64,000 nt of DNA, from the NCBI GenBank assembly GCA_014695325.1, contig JACJNZ010000029.1:186001-250000 (forward strand), given 5' to 3'. The notes beneath the pieces were generated by a model. That model was not told the DNA's origin, searched no databases, and saw only the letters and a program-made list of their open reading frames with translations. The position numbers were made by a program, and so were the translations under genes. Each line of letters begins with the position of its first letter. Position 1 is the stretch's first letter. The DNA is from Cyanobacteria bacterium FACHB-502 (GTDB lineage Bacteria; Cyanobacteriota; Cyanobacteriia; Elainellales; Elainellaceae). Shown in pieces: positions 1 through 9,615 of this stretch.

Positions 1-116
1 GCTATCCGGGCTTAAGCCAAAAACATCCCAGCTTGATCGCAGGCGTTTTATACCGCGATTTTCATCGGGAGCGCGATGATGTAACCGTGTTAGTGGCGAA
101 AGGAACGGGAGCATGA
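1..116 (+). CDS. SpoIIE-type protein phosphatase, C-terminal fragment
   Basis: An open frame runs from base 3 to a TGA at 114-116, and its 5' part lies outside the window. The visible tail reads RERDDVTVLVAKGTGA. An Asp-Asp-x-Thr motif in the last beta strand is typical of PP2C/SpoIIE phosphatases, where an Asp binds metal. The stop overlaps the next start as ATGA, so translation is probably coupled to the kinase that begins at 113. That kinase starts with an RsbT-like ATPase domain, which fits a partner-switching locus. The family call rests on about 37 residues plus context. Confidence 0.6.
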   Translation, partial: YPGLSQKHPSLIAGVLYRDFHRERDDVTVLVAKGTGA

Positions 117-2245
117 CAACCCTTTTCACCCTGGAAATTCATTATGAACAGGATGTGGTGCAGGCGCGGCAGCGAACCCGCGAGTTGGCAGAACATCTGG
201 GATTTGACGTGCAAGATCAGGCGCGGCTGGCAACTGCCGTTTCAGAAATTGCCCGCAATGCGTTTCAGTATGCGAAGGGTGGAACGGTTCAATTTGACGT
301 GGAAGAAAGCCCCCAAACATTTCTGATTCAAATTCAGGATCAGGGAAGGGGCATTCCGCATTTGAGCGATGTTTTAGAGGGACGCTATCATTCCTCGACC
401 GGCATGGGGCTAGGAATTACTGGCACGCGCAGGCTGATGGATTCCTTTGAGGTGGAATCGACAGGGCAGGGGACTACCGTGCGGATAGGCAAAACCTTAC
501 CAAAAAAGCAATCGCCCATTCTCACAGACCGACAGTTGCAGCAAATCCGGGATGCAGTCGCAAAGCGATCGCCCCAAAACCCCTACGACGAAATCCAACG
601 CCAGAACCAGGAATTGCTGCGGACGATGGCAGAACTTCGCAAGCGAGAAGAAGAGCTCACTCACCTCAACCACGAGTTAGAAGATACCAATCGAGGCGTG
701 ATTGCTCTGTATGCCGAATTGGATGAGAAAGCTAGCTCTCTACAACAGGCTAACGAGTTAAAAACTCGCTTTCTTTCCAACATGAGCCACGAGTTCCGCA
801 CACCGCTCAACTCGATTCTGTCCCTATCTCGAATGCTGCTGGCTCACATGGATGGGGATCTGTCCTCAGAGCAAGAAAAGCAGGTGACGTTCATCCAGAA
901 AGCAGCCGATGGATTGTCAGAAATGGTGAACGATCTGCTGGATTTGGCAAAGGTGGAAGCAGGCAAAACAGAGGTGCATCCCAGTTCTTTTGAAGTGAGT
1001 GATTTGTTTGCAACCCTGCGGGGAATGCTGCGTCCGCTGCTGGTTCAGGGATCTTCTATCTCACTCGTGTTTGTGGAACCGGATGGGCTGCCTTCGCTGT
1101 ATAGCGACGAGGGAAAAATTGCTCAAATTCTCCGAAACTTTATCTCAAATGCACTCAAATTTACGGAACGGGGAGAGGTGCGCGTCACGGCAGAACAAGC
1201 CGGTCAGATGATTCAACTCTCGGTGTCTGATACAGGAATCGGTATTGCGCCGGACGACCAAGGGCGCATCTTTGAGGATTTTGTGCAAATTGAGTCTCAC
1301 CTGCAAAAGCAAGTAAAAGGGACGGGGTTAGGACTGCCGCTATCGCGCAAGTTAGCAGAGCTAATGGGGGGCAGCGTTTCCGTTCAAAGTGAACCGGGTC
1401 AAGGTTCCACCTTTTCGGTCTGCATTCCGATCGTTTATCCCAAAGCAGCAGAACTGCCAGACTCACTGAAACCCATTACCTCCCTTAACCCAACCCAACT
1501 GCCCATTTTGGCGATCGAAGACCATACTGAAACGCTATTTATCTACGAAAAACACCTGCAAGCGTCAAGATATCAACTGATTGCCACCCGCACCCTGGCT
1601 CAAGCCAGACAAGCCCTACAGCAACTTCAACCCGTGGCGATCGTTCTAGACATTTTGTTAGAAGGGCAAAACGGCTGGACATTTCTGCGAGAACTCAAAA
1701 GTGATGGAGCAACCCGCAACATTCCCGTACTGGTCATTACGGTTGTGGATAACGAGAAACAGGCACTTGCATTAGGAGCCGATGGATTTTTAATTAAGCC
1801 TGTAGACAGACTACCCTTGCTTACCAAACTCAATATGCTAATCAGTCGGGGTAAAGCTCAAAAACTCTTAGTCATTGATGATGACCCAGTCTACCGATAT
1901 GTGGTGAAGCAGTTGTTAACGAATATTCCATTACAAGTTTTAGAAGCTGCAAGCGGACGAGAAGGATTGGCAGTCGCAGAGAGTGAACAGCCTACTGTAA
2001 TTTTGCTTGACCTTGAAATGCCAGAGCTGAATGGATTTGATGCGCTTGATCAGCTTCGGCACAATCCCGTTACTCAGTCCATTCCTGTTATCATCTACTC
2101 ATCGACACAGTTGAATTTAGAAACCCAGAGCCATTTAACTCAACAAGGTGTCGCTATTGTTTCTAAAGAAGAAACGTCTCAAGCAGAAGCGGCCTTTCAC
2201 CTTCGAGAAGCGCTCGTTAAAGCTGGACTCGTTCTAGATGCTTGA
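113..2245 (+). CDS. Hybrid histidine kinase with N-terminal RsbT/RsbW-like ATPase and two receivers
   Basis: This 710-residue protein has no membrane segment. Residues 1-130 are a small GHKL ATPase of the anti-sigma (RsbT/RsbW) type, with EIARNAFQYA as N box and a GMGLGI glycine loop near 97. A coiled coil follows at about 160-215. HisKA carries His226 in SHEFRTP. The HATPase domain shows NFISNALKF (342), DTGIGI (373) and GTGLGL (403). Receiver 1 (463-580) has its acceptor at Asp513 and receiver 2 (584-700) at Asp633. It overlaps the upstream SpoIIE-like gene by 4 bp and is 9 bp from the next hybrid kinase, so the three are probably one operon. I infer that it links a phosphatase partner-switch input to phosphorelay output; the signal is unknown. 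Confidence 0.9.
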   Translation: MTTLFTLEIHYEQDVVQARQRTRELAEHLGFDVQDQARLATAVSEIARNAFQYAKGGTVQFDVEESPQTFLIQIQDQGRGIPHLSDVLEGRYHSSTGMGLGITGTRRLMDSFEVESTGQGTTVRIGKTLPKKQSPILTDRQLQQIRDAVAKRSPQNPYDEIQRQNQELLRTMAELRKREEELTHLNHELEDTNRGVIALYAELDEKASSLQQANELKTRFLSNMSHEFRTPLNSILSLSRMLLAHMDGDLSSEQEKQVTFIQKAADGLSEMVNDLLDLAKVEAGKTEVHPSSFEVSDLFATLRGMLRPLLVQGSSISLVFVEPDGLPSLYSDEGKIAQILRNFISNALKFTERGEVRVTAEQAGQMIQLSVSDTGIGIAPDDQGRIFEDFVQIESHLQKQVKGTGLGLPLSRKLAELMGGSVSVQSEPGQGSTFSVCIPIVYPKAAELPDSLKPITSLNPTQLPILAIEDHTETLFIYEKHLQASRYQLIATRTLAQARQALQQLQPVAIVLDILLEGQNGWTFLRELKSDGATRNIPVLVITVVDNEKQALALGADGFLIKPVDRLPLLTKLNMLISRGKAQKLLVIDDDPVYRYVVKQLLTNIPLQVLEAASGREGLAVAESEQPTVILLDLEMPELNGFDALDQLRHNPVTQSIPVIIYSSTQLNLETQSHLTQQGVAIVSKEETSQAEAAFHLREALVKAGLVLDA

Positions 2246-2254
2246 GGATGTGTC

Positions 2255-4303
2255 ATGTTTGAACCACAGGAAACTATTCTGCATGTTGATGATAACGAAG
2301 CTAATCGTTACGTCGTGACGCGGATTTTGAAAAATGCAGGGTTTACCGTCGTAGAAGCGGCAACAGGAGCCGCAGGGTTAGCGGCAATCGCTCAACATCA
2401 ACCGGCACTGGTCATTCTAGATGTGAGATTGCCTGATTTGAACGGCTTTGAAGTCTGTCGTCAGATCAAGTCTAACCCTCAAACTTGCTTTATTCCGGTA
2501 CTGCATCTCTCAGCCAGCTTTGTCAAAAGCCAGGATAAGGCAGAAGGATTAGACAGCGGTGCTGATGGTTATTTAGCGCAACCCGTTGAACCGATTGAAT
2601 TGCTAGCAACGGTGCGATCGCTACTCCGAATTCGACAGGCCGAGGAGATGGCTCTGGCGTCAGCACAGGAGTGGCAAACGACGTTTGATGCCATCAATGA
2701 TAGTGTCTGTCTGCTCGATCAGCAGGGTAAGATTCTGCGCTGTAACGAGGTAACAGTGCGACTTTTTGGTAAGCCTGCTGAAGCGATTTTAGGGCAAGTT
2801 CACTATGAGTTAATGAGTACCATCTTGGGGGTGGGAGACGGCACTTGCTTTTACCGTGCTAAAGAAACGCACCAGCGTCAAGTGATAGAACTGCAAAGTC
2901 AAGAACGCTGGTTTTCCAAAACAATGGACCCGGTTCTGAATGAATTTGGAACCTTCACGGGTGCTGTTCTGATTCTGGTAGACATTACAAATCGCAAGCA
3001 GATCGAGGATGAACGCAAGCAAGCAGAGACGATTCTGCAAGAGCGCAATCAACGTCTGGATTTACTGTATGAAACGACTCGTGAGCAAGCGGATCAACTG
3101 AGGCAGGCAAATCGCATCAAAGACGAATTTTTAGCGGTGTTATCTCATGAGTTACGATCGCCGCTGAACCCCATTCTGGGTTGGGCAAAAATACTGCAAA
3201 CGAAACAGCAAGATAAAGCAAAAACGCAGTATGCCCTTGAAACGATCGAGCGAAATGCTAGATTACAAGCACAGCTCATTGAAGACTTGCTCGATGTTTC
3301 TCGTATCCTTCAGGGCAAGCTGAGTTTAAACATCGGTCCAGTCGGTCTACCGTTTACGATTGAAGCGGCACTTGAGACGGTGCGACTCGCGGCTGAAGCA
3401 AAATCTATTCAAATTCAGACCGCTTTTGAACCCGATGTTGGGCAAGTTTTAGGAGATTCTAGCCGTTTACAACAGGTTGTTTGGAATCTAATTTCCAACG
3501 CTGTTAAATTTACACCCCAAGGCGGAAACGTGCAGGTGCGGTTAGAGCAAGTTGAGGAAGTCGAAGAAAAAGAAGAGGCATACGCCAGTGCTGCTTGTTT
3601 CTCTAACGTATCCCCGCATCGCTCCGTTACCTATGCTCAAATTACGATCAGTGACACTGGCAAAGGTATCACCCCTAGCTTTTTGCCCTATGTCTTTGAC
3701 TATTTCCGGCAAGCTGACAGCACCACTACTCGAAGTTTTGGAGGGTTAGGGTTAGGGTTGGCGATCGTCCGTCATTTAGTTGAACTACATGGAGGAACCG
3801 TTCAGGCAGCGAGTCTGGGAGAAGGGCAAGGTTCAACCTTTACCGTGAAGCTTCCTATCATCGCTGTCTCAAAATTGCATTCAGATCATCCCTCTTCTCA
3901 CAATTCCTCAGATTTTCATCTCGATGGATTGCGAGTGCTTTTCGTTGACGATGAAAAAGATTCACGAGAGCTAGTGACCTTTTTGCTGGAACAGTATGGA
4001 GCCAATGTTACTCAGGTCGCATCCGCTAACGAAGCTTTAAGTCAGTTACAGCAAGCAAAGTTTGATTTGCTCCTGAGTGATATCGGCATGCCAGATATGA
4101 ATGGCTACACATTACTTCGCCAAATTAGAGAGCGATCGCCTGACCAGAACGGAAACATTTTGGCGATCGCGATTACTGCGTATGCTGGAGAAATTGATCA
4201 GCAGGAAGCATTCGCAGCCGGATTTCAGCAGCACATCACCAAGCCGATTGAGCCAGAAATACTGTTGCAAACAATTTGGACGCTAGTGCAAAGAAAGGGT
4301 TGA
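2255..4303 (+). CDS. Hybrid histidine kinase, REC-PAS-HisKA-HATPase-REC
   Basis: A soluble 682-residue kinase. The N-terminal receiver (8-125) has acceptor Asp56. A PAS domain covers about 135-250, followed by a short coiled coil. HisKA holds His298 in the motif SHELRSPLNP. The HATPase domain has the N box NLISNAVKF (411) and glycine boxes DTGKGI (467) and GLGLGL (497). A C-terminal receiver (558-680) has Asp609. Between the first two HATPase motifs (about 434-460) sits an acidic, Ser/Tyr-rich insert absent from the three related kinases in this window. It starts 9 bp after the preceding kinase and is probably cotranscribed. A receiver at each end suggests a phosphorelay intermediate that both receives and passes phosphate. 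Confidence 0.92.
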   Translation: MFEPQETILHVDDNEANRYVVTRILKNAGFTVVEAATGAAGLAAIAQHQPALVILDVRLPDLNGFEVCRQIKSNPQTCFIPVLHLSASFVKSQDKAEGLDSGADGYLAQPVEPIELLATVRSLLRIRQAEEMALASAQEWQTTFDAINDSVCLLDQQGKILRCNEVTVRLFGKPAEAILGQVHYELMSTILGVGDGTCFYRAKETHQRQVIELQSQERWFSKTMDPVLNEFGTFTGAVLILVDITNRKQIEDERKQAETILQERNQRLDLLYETTREQADQLRQANRIKDEFLAVLSHELRSPLNPILGWAKILQTKQQDKAKTQYALETIERNARLQAQLIEDLLDVSRILQGKLSLNIGPVGLPFTIEAALETVRLAAEAKSIQIQTAFEPDVGQVLGDSSRLQQVVWNLISNAVKFTPQGGNVQVRLEQVEEVEEKEEAYASAACFSNVSPHRSVTYAQITISDTGKGITPSFLPYVFDYFRQADSTTTRSFGGLGLGLAIVRHLVELHGGTVQAASLGEGQGSTFTVKLPIIAVSKLHSDHPSSHNSSDFHLDGLRVLFVDDEKDSRELVTFLLEQYGANVTQVASANEALSQLQQAKFDLLLSDIGMPDMNGYTLLRQIRERSPDQNGNILAIAITAYAGEIDQQEAFAAGFQQHITKPIEPEILLQTIWTLVQRKG

Positions 4304-4368
4304 ATTTGCTGTTCGGAAATTGGCAGCGCTGGATACTTACAGGCTAATGGGACAGAAGAGGGATAATC

Positions 4369-4491
4369 GGCGTTGCTGAATAAGCGTATGATACGCCCCC
4401 CTAGCCCCCCAAAATTGGGGGGAACCAGAATTCAAAGTCTCCCAGCATTAGGGGATTTAGGGGGCGATACAGAAGCTAAATTTCAGTGCCC
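4369..4491. mobile_element. MITE-like element, copy 1 (degenerate right end)
   Basis: The left end is GGCGTTGCTGAAT, the terminal repeat of the element at 56136-56279. The middle contains the same inverted blocks (CCCCCCAAAATTGGGGGG, then CCCAGCATTAGGGGATTTAGGGGG) as the other two copies. The right end keeps only a weak ATTTCAG-like trace. It lies between a converging kinase gene and dapL, where its G/C-rich hairpins could also act as a transcription barrier. It has no coding capacity. Confidence 0.75.
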
Positions 4492-4539
4492 ACCCCGGAG
4501 AATTTAAAAATTGACTACCCCAGAGGGGAACTGCATCGC

Positions 4540-5775
4540 CTACGCCTGAAACTTCTCGGTAATCCGGCGCATCGCTTCTTCGACATTTGCCCGACTGTTA
4601 AAGGCAGAAATGCGGAAATAGCCTTCGCCTGCTGCACCGAACCCCGATCCGGGAGTGCCGACGACGTTACAAATTTGCAGCAACTTATCAAAGAAATCCC
4701 AGCTCGACAGCCCGTTGGGCGTTTTCACCCAGACATAGGGCGCATTTACCCCGCCATAAACCGAAAGACCTGCCTGACTCAGCTTGTCGCGGATAATGCG
4801 AGCATTTTCCATGTAGAAGTGGATGAGTTCTTTGATTTGCGATCGTCCGGCTTCGGAGTAGACTGCTTCTGCACCGCGCTGCACAATGTAAGAGACGCCG
4901 TTAAACTTGGTGGACTGGCGACGGTTCCACAGCTTCCAGAGTTCGACCTCTGAGCCGTCTGCCGCTTTTGCCTTCAGCGTTTTGGGCACGACCGTAAAGG
5001 CACATCGGGTTCCGGTGAATCCAGCATTTTTAGAGAAAGAGCGAAACTCGATCGCACAATCCCGCGCTCCTTCGATTTCATAAATGGAGTGGGGCAGCGA
5101 TGGATCGGTGATAAAGGCTTCGTATGCTGCATCAAAGAAAATAATCGACCCGTGCGATCGCGCATAGTTGACCCAGGCTTCCAGGTGTTCGCGGGTGGCG
5201 ACGGCTCCGGTGGGGTTATTGGGAAAACAGAGGTAGATCAGATCAACCTTGCGATCGGGAATCTGAGCAGTGAAGTGATTTTCGGCGGTGATAGGCAGAT
5301 ACACCAGTCCGCCATATTCGCCCTGCTCGTTCGCATCGCCCGTGTGTCCTGCCATAACGTTGGTATCGACATACACGGGATAGACCGGATCGGTAACGGC
5401 AATCGTATTACTATCCCCAAAAATATCGAGAATATTGCCCGTATCGCACTTGGAGCCATCTGAGACAAAAATCTCGGAAGCATCAATGCCGCAGCCGCGA
5501 GCCTGGAAATCGAACTGAGCTATCTTTTCGCGCAGCCAGCCAAAGCCCTGCTCAGGACCATAGCCCTGGAAGGTCGATCGATCGCCCATTTCTTCAACGG
5601 CTTTGATCATTGCGGTGCGGCAGGCTTCGGGCAGGGGTTCGGTTACATCCCCAATCCCTAATCGAATGATTTTTGCGTCTGGATTTGCCTCCGCAAAGGC
5701 ATTCACGCGCCGCGCAATCTCTGGAAACAGATAGCCTGCCTTCAGCTTAAGGTAATTGTCGTTAATCGTTGCCAT
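4540..5775 (-). CDS. dapL: LL-diaminopimelate aminotransferase
   Basis: This enzyme converts tetrahydrodipicolinate directly to LL-diaminopimelate using glutamate, in the lysine and peptidoglycan pathway used by cyanobacteria. The protein is a fold-type I PLP aminotransferase. It starts [20 protein letters not shown], as in the family, and has the [10 protein letters not shown] segment (105), the FPNNPTG motif (184) and the Schiff-base lysine K249 in [12 protein letters not shown]. Its length of 411 residues matches the family. An in-frame ATG ten codons upstream exists, but the family N-terminus begins at the ATG at 5775. prmA lies upstream on the same strand, 75 bp away. Confidence 0.96.
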   Translation of the reverse strand: MATINDNYLKLKAGYLFPEIARRVNAFAEANPDAKIIRLGIGDVTEPLPEACRTAMIKAVEEMGDRSTFQGYGPEQGFGWLREKIAQFDFQARGCGIDASEIFVSDGSKCDTGNILDIFGDSNTIAVTDPVYPVYVDTNVMAGHTGDANEQGEYGGLVYLPITAENHFTAQIPDRKVDLIYLCFPNNPTGAVATREHLEAWVNYARSHGSIIFFDAAYEAFITDPSLPHSIYEIEGARDCAIEFRSFSKNAGFTGTRCAFTVVPKTLKAKAADGSEVELWKLWNRRQSTKFNGVSYIVQRGAEAVYSEAGRSQIKELIHFYMENARIIRDKLSQAGLSVYGGVNAPYVWVKTPNGLSSWDFFDKLLQICNVVGTPGSGFGAAGEGYFRISAFNSRANVEEAMRRITEKFQA

Positions 5776-5850
5776 GATAGATTCTCTGCGTCTAATCAGA
5801 ACCATTATTCCTTAGATAGGGGAGACGCAGACAATTCTCTTGATGTGGCG

Positions 5851-6891
5851 TTAATTACGTCGCTGATGCACCAGCGCGATCCACTCTTCGGATTGCAATC
5901 GATCGATCGCTTCTAATCCAGCAGCAGTCATCGCTTCGTCAATTTGTTCTTGGTAGTCCAGCGTGTAGCCTGAGGTGATCAAAATGCCATTTTGAGGCGA
6001 GGTGTGCCGGAGTGCCTGGGCAAAACTGTCTGCCAGTGTGGTTTGAATTCGGGCGTATACATTGCTGACAATCAAATCAAAATCATTTTGAGGATTCAGC
6101 GTAGGCACTGCTTGGGGAAGATCGCCGCCCATCCAATGTCCTAGCTCGCTGCCACTGCCCAAACTGCCTGCCATTGCTTGAATTTGTGCGGTGACTTGAT
6201 TGTGCTGTGCGGCAGCGGTGGTTGCCTGGACTGCAACAGGGTCATTGTCGATCGCCAAAACCTGCGCCCCCAGCTTTGCCAGACTAATGCTGAGAATGCC
6301 AGAGCCAGAACCCAGGTCGAGCGTGCTCATTCCGGGCTGAACGTATCGCTCTAGCAGTTGCAGGCAGAGCATGGTCGTCGGGTGAAGCCCGCTGCCAAAG
6401 GCAAGACTCGTGCCCATTTTTAAGATCACTTCGTTGGGCGTTTGTGGCAGATAGTGGGCAGCAGTTTGTTCTATGGAATTTGGCTCTGTGGAATCCGGTT
6501 CTGTGGAATTTGGTTCTGTGGAATCTATGAAAGAGGGGCTTTGGAGCGGCACAATAACAAAGCGTTGTCCGACACGCTGAATCTGGTTTAGAGCTGCTTC
6601 GTGACTGGCTGGCTTTTCTTCAACATGAGCGAATTCGGCGCGGGTGGTTAATCCGGTGCGATAAAGCGGAAACAGCAAATCATCAATGCGATTAATTTGT
6701 GCCTGACTGCCACCCTGTTCCGGGAAGTAAAGACAGACTGTAAACACCCATCGTTGAGGATTGTTTTGCTCCTGCAAAGCGTCATATTTTGCAGTGTGAA
6801 TCTCGCCCTGATAATCGATCGAGGCAAGCAGTGTACTCACCCAATCGATCGCCTCAGCCGTGGTGTGAATTCTTAACTCTATCCAGGACAT
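5851..6891 (-). CDS. prmA: Ribosomal protein L11 methyltransferase
   Basis: A SAM-dependent methyltransferase that trimethylates ribosomal protein L11. The N-terminal substrate-recognition domain starts MSWIELRIHT. The catalytic domain shows the SAM-binding loop DLGSGSGILSISLAKLGAQV, the acidic IDND, and the catalytic-loop region DLIVSNVYARI; most PrmA proteins have NIL or NIV here. At 346 residues it is longer than the roughly 290-300 of typical PrmA. Part of the excess is a Ser-Thr-Glu-Pro-Asn repeat linker encoded by a 15-bp tandem repeat at 6468-6527. It is probably cotranscribed with dapL. Confidence 0.93.
   Translation of the reverse strand: MSWIELRIHTTAEAIDWVSTLLASIDYQGEIHTAKYDALQEQNNPQRWVFTVCLYFPEQGGSQAQINRIDDLLFPLYRTGLTTRAEFAHVEEKPASHEAALNQIQRVGQRFVIVPLQSPSFIDSTEPNSTEPDSTEPNSIEQTAAHYLPQTPNEVILKMGTSLAFGSGLHPTTMLCLQLLERYVQPGMSTLDLGSGSGILSISLAKLGAQVLAIDNDPVAVQATTAAAQHNQVTAQIQAMAGSLGSGSELGHWMGGDLPQAVPTLNPQNDFDLIVSNVYARIQTTLADSFAQALRHTSPQNGILITSGYTLDYQEQIDEAMTAAGLEAIDRLQSEEWIALVHQRRN
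6468..6527. repeat. 15-bp tandem repeat, four units, inside prmA
   Basis: Four consecutive 15-bp units are variants of GTTCTGTGGAATTTG. They are in frame with prmA and encode repeats of Ser-Thr-Glu-Pro-Asn/Asp in the interdomain linker. The unit length keeps the frame open whatever the copy number. Confidence 0.9.
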
Positions 6892-7024
6892 CGATAAATT
6901 TTTAATTTAGCCCAATAGTGTCACGCATTTTAATTAACTTTGAATCAACCGATCGACGTAGAAAAGCAAAAGAAATCCTTAATTTCTGCGGTTTCCGTTT
7001 CAGTTTTCAAAACAATCTATCAAA

Positions 7025-7034
7025 TCGTTAACGA
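7025..7034. promoter_or_regulatory. Possible operator palindrome upstream of the fructose PTS operon
   Basis: A perfect 10-bp palindrome TCGTTAACGA, extended imperfectly by AAA and CTTT, lies 83 bp before the fruB start in the 225-bp leader. A fructose operon is usually controlled by a repressor that responds to fructose-1-phosphate, but no such repressor gene is visible here. The palindrome may be chance. Confidence 0.25.
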
Positions 7035-7116
7035 CTTTCCCAGAAAACAAGTTCAGAAACTAAGCTGAGATTAATTGGGCTTTTGATAAAAAAATAACAA
7101 TTAATTACTGCGAGAT

Positions 7117-9603
7117 ATGCTCGTTCTAGAAAAAAACGGTGTCAAGCTTGGTGCGTCTGTCACCAACAAAGCGGATGCGATCGAGCAGGTTGGGACGTTG
7201 CTGGTGAATACCGGGCACATGAAGCCCGGATATGTTCACAGCATGATGGCGAGAGAAAAAGTTGCGAATACTTATTTAGGCAACGGCATTGCCATTCCCC
7301 ACGGGTTACCCCAGGATCGAGAACTGATCGAATCGACTGGAATTGCTGTCCTTCAAGTTCCCAACGGCGTGGAGTGGAATCCGGGGGAGACGGTGCATCT
7401 GGTGATTGGAATTGCAGCAAAGTCAGACGAGCATCTAGATATTCTGGCGAACCTGACGCAGGTTTTGGGCGATGAGGAAGCGGTGCAGCAGCTTGCCCAT
7501 ACGACTGAGCCGATCGAGATTGTGCAGCGTCTTACCAATGGAACCCAAACCCGATCGCAAAACGGTCACGCCTCCCCAGCAGCAGACGCAGAATCAGAGC
7601 TAGACTTCGATCGCGCGACGCGGGTGACCCTTCCCGGTAAACTTGGGCTCCATGCTCGTCCTGCCTCGGTTCTGGTGGATCTGGCAAAGCAGTTTCAGTC
7701 AGAGGTCGGCATTCGCTATCGGGGGCAGACCGGAAACGCGAAAAGTCTAGTTTCACTGCTAAAGCTAGGTGTCGCAGGCGGAGAAACGATTCAGATTTTT
7801 GCGAAAGGAAGTGATGCTGATCGCGCCGTTGCTGAGCTTCAGCAGGCGATCGAATCCGGGTTAGAAGACGAGGCAGAATCAGATTCAGCTGCGGCTCCTG
7901 TTCGCTTGTCTCAGTCCTTCACCTTTTCCACGCCGCCAATTCCCGGTATTGCCGCATCTCCTGGTATTGTCATCGCGCCCGTTTATCAGCTTCGGCGGGG
8001 CAAACTAGAATTTGCTGAGACCGCAACCGATCGCAACGCAGAAATGCATCGACTTCAGCAGGCGATCGTCACGGCAAAGCTCCAGCTTCAGGATTTGTAT
8101 GAGTCGGTGAAAGAGAAGGCAGGAGCGGCAAAGGCAGCCATTTTCCTCGCGCAGCAGCAGCTTCTAGAAGACCCGGAATTGCAGGATGCGGCGATCGAAA
8201 ATTTAGGAAACGATCGGAGTGCAGCCTGGGCATGGCAGCAGGCTTATGAACAAAAAGCAAAAGGAATTGAGCAGCTTGCCGATGCCCGCATTGCCGGACG
8301 AGCCGCTGATTTGCGCGACGTGGGACAGCGCGTGCTGCGGCTATTAGCCCATCGGGTCGAGGAAGTGCCGCAGATGCCTAATCAGCCTGTGATTCTGGTG
8401 GCAGAAGACTTGACTCCTTCGGATACTGTGAGTCTCAATCCGGCTTTGACGCTGGGCTTTTGTACGGCTTACGGCGGCACGACTTCTCACTCAGCAATTA
8501 TTGCCCGATCGCTTGATATCCCGGCGATCGTGGGGGTGGGCCCATCGGTGTTGGAAGTGGCAAACGGAACGCAGTGCATTCTGGACGGGGAAAGCGGCAA
8601 TCTGTACCCGAATCCGAGTGAGGCAGACCTGGCAACGGCACAAGCAGCACAGCGCGACCTCCAGGCACAGCGAGAAGCGGAACGACTGAACTGCTATCAG
8701 CCTGCCCTGATGAAAGACGGACTGCGGGTGGAAGTGGTGGCAAACATCGGCGCACCCCAGGAGGCAGAACGGGCAGTGAATGCAGGCGCAGAGGGAATCG
8801 GACTGCTGCGAACCGAGTTTCTATTTCTGAATCGATCGGAGCCGCCGACCGAAGAAGAGCAATTTGCTGCCTATTCCCAGATGACCCAGGCACTCAACGG
8901 ACTGCCCCTGATCGTTCGCACGCTGGATATCGGCGGCGATAAGGCCATTCCCTACCTGAATCTGCCTGAGGAAGAAAATCCTTTTCTGGGAGTGCGGGGC
9001 ATTCGGCTCTGTTTACAGCGACCGGATTTATTCCGAACCCAGCTTCGTGCCATTTTCCGCGCCTCCCAAACCGGCTCAATCAAAATTATGTTTCCCATGA
9101 TCGCCATGCTGGAGGAGTTTCTTCAGGCGCGTGACATCGCGGAATCGGTGCGATCGGAAATTGGGGCTGATCCGGTCGATTACGGCATGATGATCGAAGT
9201 TCCCTCGGCGGTGCTGATGGCAGCAGAGTTTGCGAAGGAAGTGGCGTTTTTCTCGATCGGCACAAACGATCTGACGCAGTACACCCTGGCAATGGATCGC
9301 GGACATCCGGCACTGGCAAAACAGGCAGACGCACTGCATCCGGCAGTTCTACGGCTGATTGAACAAACCGTGCGGGCAGCTCAGATTGAGGGCAAATGGG
9401 TGGGCGTGTGCGGTGGCATTGCGGGTGAACCTCTGGGCGCAGCGATCCTCACCGGAATGGGCGTTACAGAACTGAGCGTCAGCATTCCCAGCGTGGCGGC
9501 AGTCAAGGCAAAGCTTCGCAGTCTGGCATTCTCCCAGGCACAAGATCTGGCGCGTCGGGCACTGCGCTGTCGGACGGCTCAAGAAGTTCGGGCACTGAGA
9601 TAG
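7117..9603 (+). CDS. fruB: Fructose PTS multiphosphoryl transfer protein, EIIA-HPr-EI fusion
   Basis: This 828-residue fusion carries phosphate from phosphoenolpyruvate to the fructose permease. EIIA of the fructose/mannitol type (1-145) has active His62 in GIAIPHG. HPr (168-250) has His179 in LGLHARPAS and keeps a Ser210 site in NAKSLVSLL. Enzyme I (275-828) has phospho-His458 in GGTTSHSAIIAR, then the PEP-binding barrel with IGLLRTEFL, GTNDLTQYTLAMDRGHP and VGVCGGIAGEP. All three phospho-histidines are present, so the protein looks active. It is first in the operon with fruK 12 bp downstream. This domain order is known from proteobacterial FruB. Confidence 0.95.
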   Translation: MLVLEKNGVKLGASVTNKADAIEQVGTLLVNTGHMKPGYVHSMMAREKVANTYLGNGIAIPHGLPQDRELIESTGIAVLQVPNGVEWNPGETVHLVIGIAAKSDEHLDILANLTQVLGDEEAVQQLAHTTEPIEIVQRLTNGTQTRSQNGHASPAADAESELDFDRATRVTLPGKLGLHARPASVLVDLAKQFQSEVGIRYRGQTGNAKSLVSLLKLGVAGGETIQIFAKGSDADRAVAELQQAIESGLEDEAESDSAAAPVRLSQSFTFSTPPIPGIAASPGIVIAPVYQLRRGKLEFAETATDRNAEMHRLQQAIVTAKLQLQDLYESVKEKAGAAKAAIFLAQQQLLEDPELQDAAIENLGNDRSAAWAWQQAYEQKAKGIEQLADARIAGRAADLRDVGQRVLRLLAHRVEEVPQMPNQPVILVAEDLTPSDTVSLNPALTLGFCTAYGGTTSHSAIIARSLDIPAIVGVGPSVLEVANGTQCILDGESGNLYPNPSEADLATAQAAQRDLQAQREAERLNCYQPALMKDGLRVEVVANIGAPQEAERAVNAGAEGIGLLRTEFLFLNRSEPPTEEEQFAAYSQMTQALNGLPLIVRTLDIGGDKAIPYLNLPEEENPFLGVRGIRLCLQRPDLFRTQLRAIFRASQTGSIKIMFPMIAMLEEFLQARDIAESVRSEIGADPVDYGMMIEVPSAVLMAAEFAKEVAFFSIGTNDLTQYTLAMDRGHPALAKQADALHPAVLRLIEQTVRAAQIEGKWVGVCGGIAGEPLGAAILTGMGVTELSVSIPSVAAVKAKLRSLAFSQAQDLARRALRCRTAQEVRALR

Positions 9604-9615
9604 GTCTTAAAGTCA

